A stretch of 7,772 bases of DNA from the NCBI GenBank assembly GCA_023392205.1, contig JAEVZN010000262.1, forward strand, positions 1 through 7,772, read 5' to 3'. Numbering within the stretch: the first letter of the stretch is position 1; each line of letters opens with the position of its first letter. Below the pieces are notes generated by a model. The model did no database searches. It was not told where the DNA came from and was given only the letters and a program-made list of their open reading frames with translations. Source of the DNA: Pseudomonadota bacterium. GTDB taxonomy: Bacteria > Pseudomonadota > Alphaproteobacteria > Rhizobiales > Xanthobacteraceae. Below are positions 7,344 to 7,772 of the stretch, piece by piece. Both the position numbers and the translations under genes were made by a program.

Positions 7344-7371
7344 CGCCGTCCTGACATCCGCCAGGACGGCG
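7344..7371 (+). terminator. Strong hairpin between binding protein and permease genes
   Basis: A perfect 10-bp inverted repeat (CGCCGTCCTG / CAGGACGGCG) with an 8-base loop lies 25 bases after the stop of the binding-protein gene and about 30 bases before the permease start. There is no T-tract after it, so it is not a classical intrinsic terminator. Stem-loops at this place in solute-binding-protein operons commonly protect the upstream mRNA or reduce read-through, so that binding protein is made in excess over permease. That role is inferred here. Confidence 0.6.
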
Positions 7372-7402
7372 TACGCCTGATGCGCCAACGCTCTTTTGTG
7401 TG

Positions 7403-7772
7403 ATGCAACTCAGTACCTTCCTGATCCAAGTATTAAACGGTGTGCAGTTCGGCATGCTCTTGTTCCTTATTGCCAGCGGACTAACGCTGACATTCGGAAT
7501 CATGGGAATTATCAACCTCGCGCACGGCGCCTTCTTTATGATCGGTGCCTATCTGGTTTTTCACTTCACGCGCTTCATGGGCTGGCCACTGCCATTGGCC
7601 TACGTATCGGCCATCACATGCGTCGTGGTCTTGGGAGCGTTGATTGAAAAGAGCGTTCTGGCGCCGCTTGCCAACCGCGATCACCTCGACCAAGTCTTGG
7701 TAACTTACGGCCTTATACTTATTCTCGACGAGCTTGCCGTTGTCGCCTGGGGTAAAGACGTACAGCCGGCCG
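7403..7772 (+). CDS. livH: LivH-type ABC transporter permease (3' end beyond window)
   Basis: Inner-membrane permease of a HAAT-family importer. The 123 codons seen are open to the right edge; full LivH proteins are about 290-300 residues. It begins MQLSTFLIQVLNGVQFGMLL and has hydrophobic helices at about residues 15-35, 40-57 and 65-82. The family hallmark INLAHGAFFMIGAY is at 37-50, and LVTYGLILILDE is at 99-110. ATG at 7403 is used; there is no clear ribosome binding site, so translation may be weak or depend on the upstream gene. It follows the binding-protein gene and the hairpin. The second permease (LivM) and first ATPase (LivG) would be expected further right. Confidence 0.92.
   Translation, partial: MQLSTFLIQVLNGVQFGMLLFLIASGLTLTFGIMGIINLAHGAFFMIGAYLVFHFTRFMGWPLPLAYVSAITCVVVLGALIEKSVLAPLANRDHLDQVLVTYGLILILDELAVVAWGKDVQPA

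Noticed and set aside
1..7772. CRISPR arrays, tRNA or rRNA genes, insertion sequences with paired ends
   Set aside because: No regularly spaced repeats, no cloverleaf or rRNA-like sequence, and no transposase frame or matching terminal repeats were seen.

Overview
The window is a bacterial segment with roughly mid-50s percent GC. It most likely comes from a proteobacterium, and alphaproteobacterial style is suggested by the 2-oxoglutarate-dehydrogenase-like E1. It looks like part of an aromatic (or other carboxylic) acid uptake and catabolism cluster. Five of the six clear genes are an ABC importer of the branched-chain/aromatic-acid type or enzymes of acyl-CoA metabolism. The sixth is a large E1 enzyme that is out of place for a TCA-cycle gene.

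Left arm, minus strand (transcribed right to left from about 3070): an acyl-CoA dehydrogenase (3070 to 1916), a LivF-type ABC ATPase whose ATG overlaps the dehydrogenase stop by one base, and 9 bases further on a benzoate-CoA-ligase-family enzyme that runs off the left edge (406 codons seen). These three are packed as one operon.

Centre: about 200 bp of divergent intergenic DNA (3071 to 3277). It may hold a small minus-strand ORF that overlaps the dehydrogenase start. No convincing promoter could be called there.

Right arm, plus strand: a SucA-like E1 component (best start about 3278, stop 6031) with no E2 or E3 gene next to it, then a Tat-exported LivK-type substrate-binding protein (6113 to 7318), a strong hairpin (7344 to 7371), and a LivH permease that runs off the right edge.

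Working model (inference): LivK, LivH and LivF, with partners outside the window, import an organic acid. The ligase activates an aromatic acid to its CoA ester, and the acyl-CoA dehydrogenase oxidises a downstream acyl-CoA. The E1 acts on a 2-oxo acid in the same pathway. The most interesting point is the E1. It keeps most of the 2-oxoglutarate dehydrogenase framework but has lost the active-site histidine equivalent to E. coli SucA His260 and the usual Gly of the HGD thiamine-diphosphate/Mg motif. This suggests a changed substrate or reaction rather than a second copy of the TCA-cycle enzyme.
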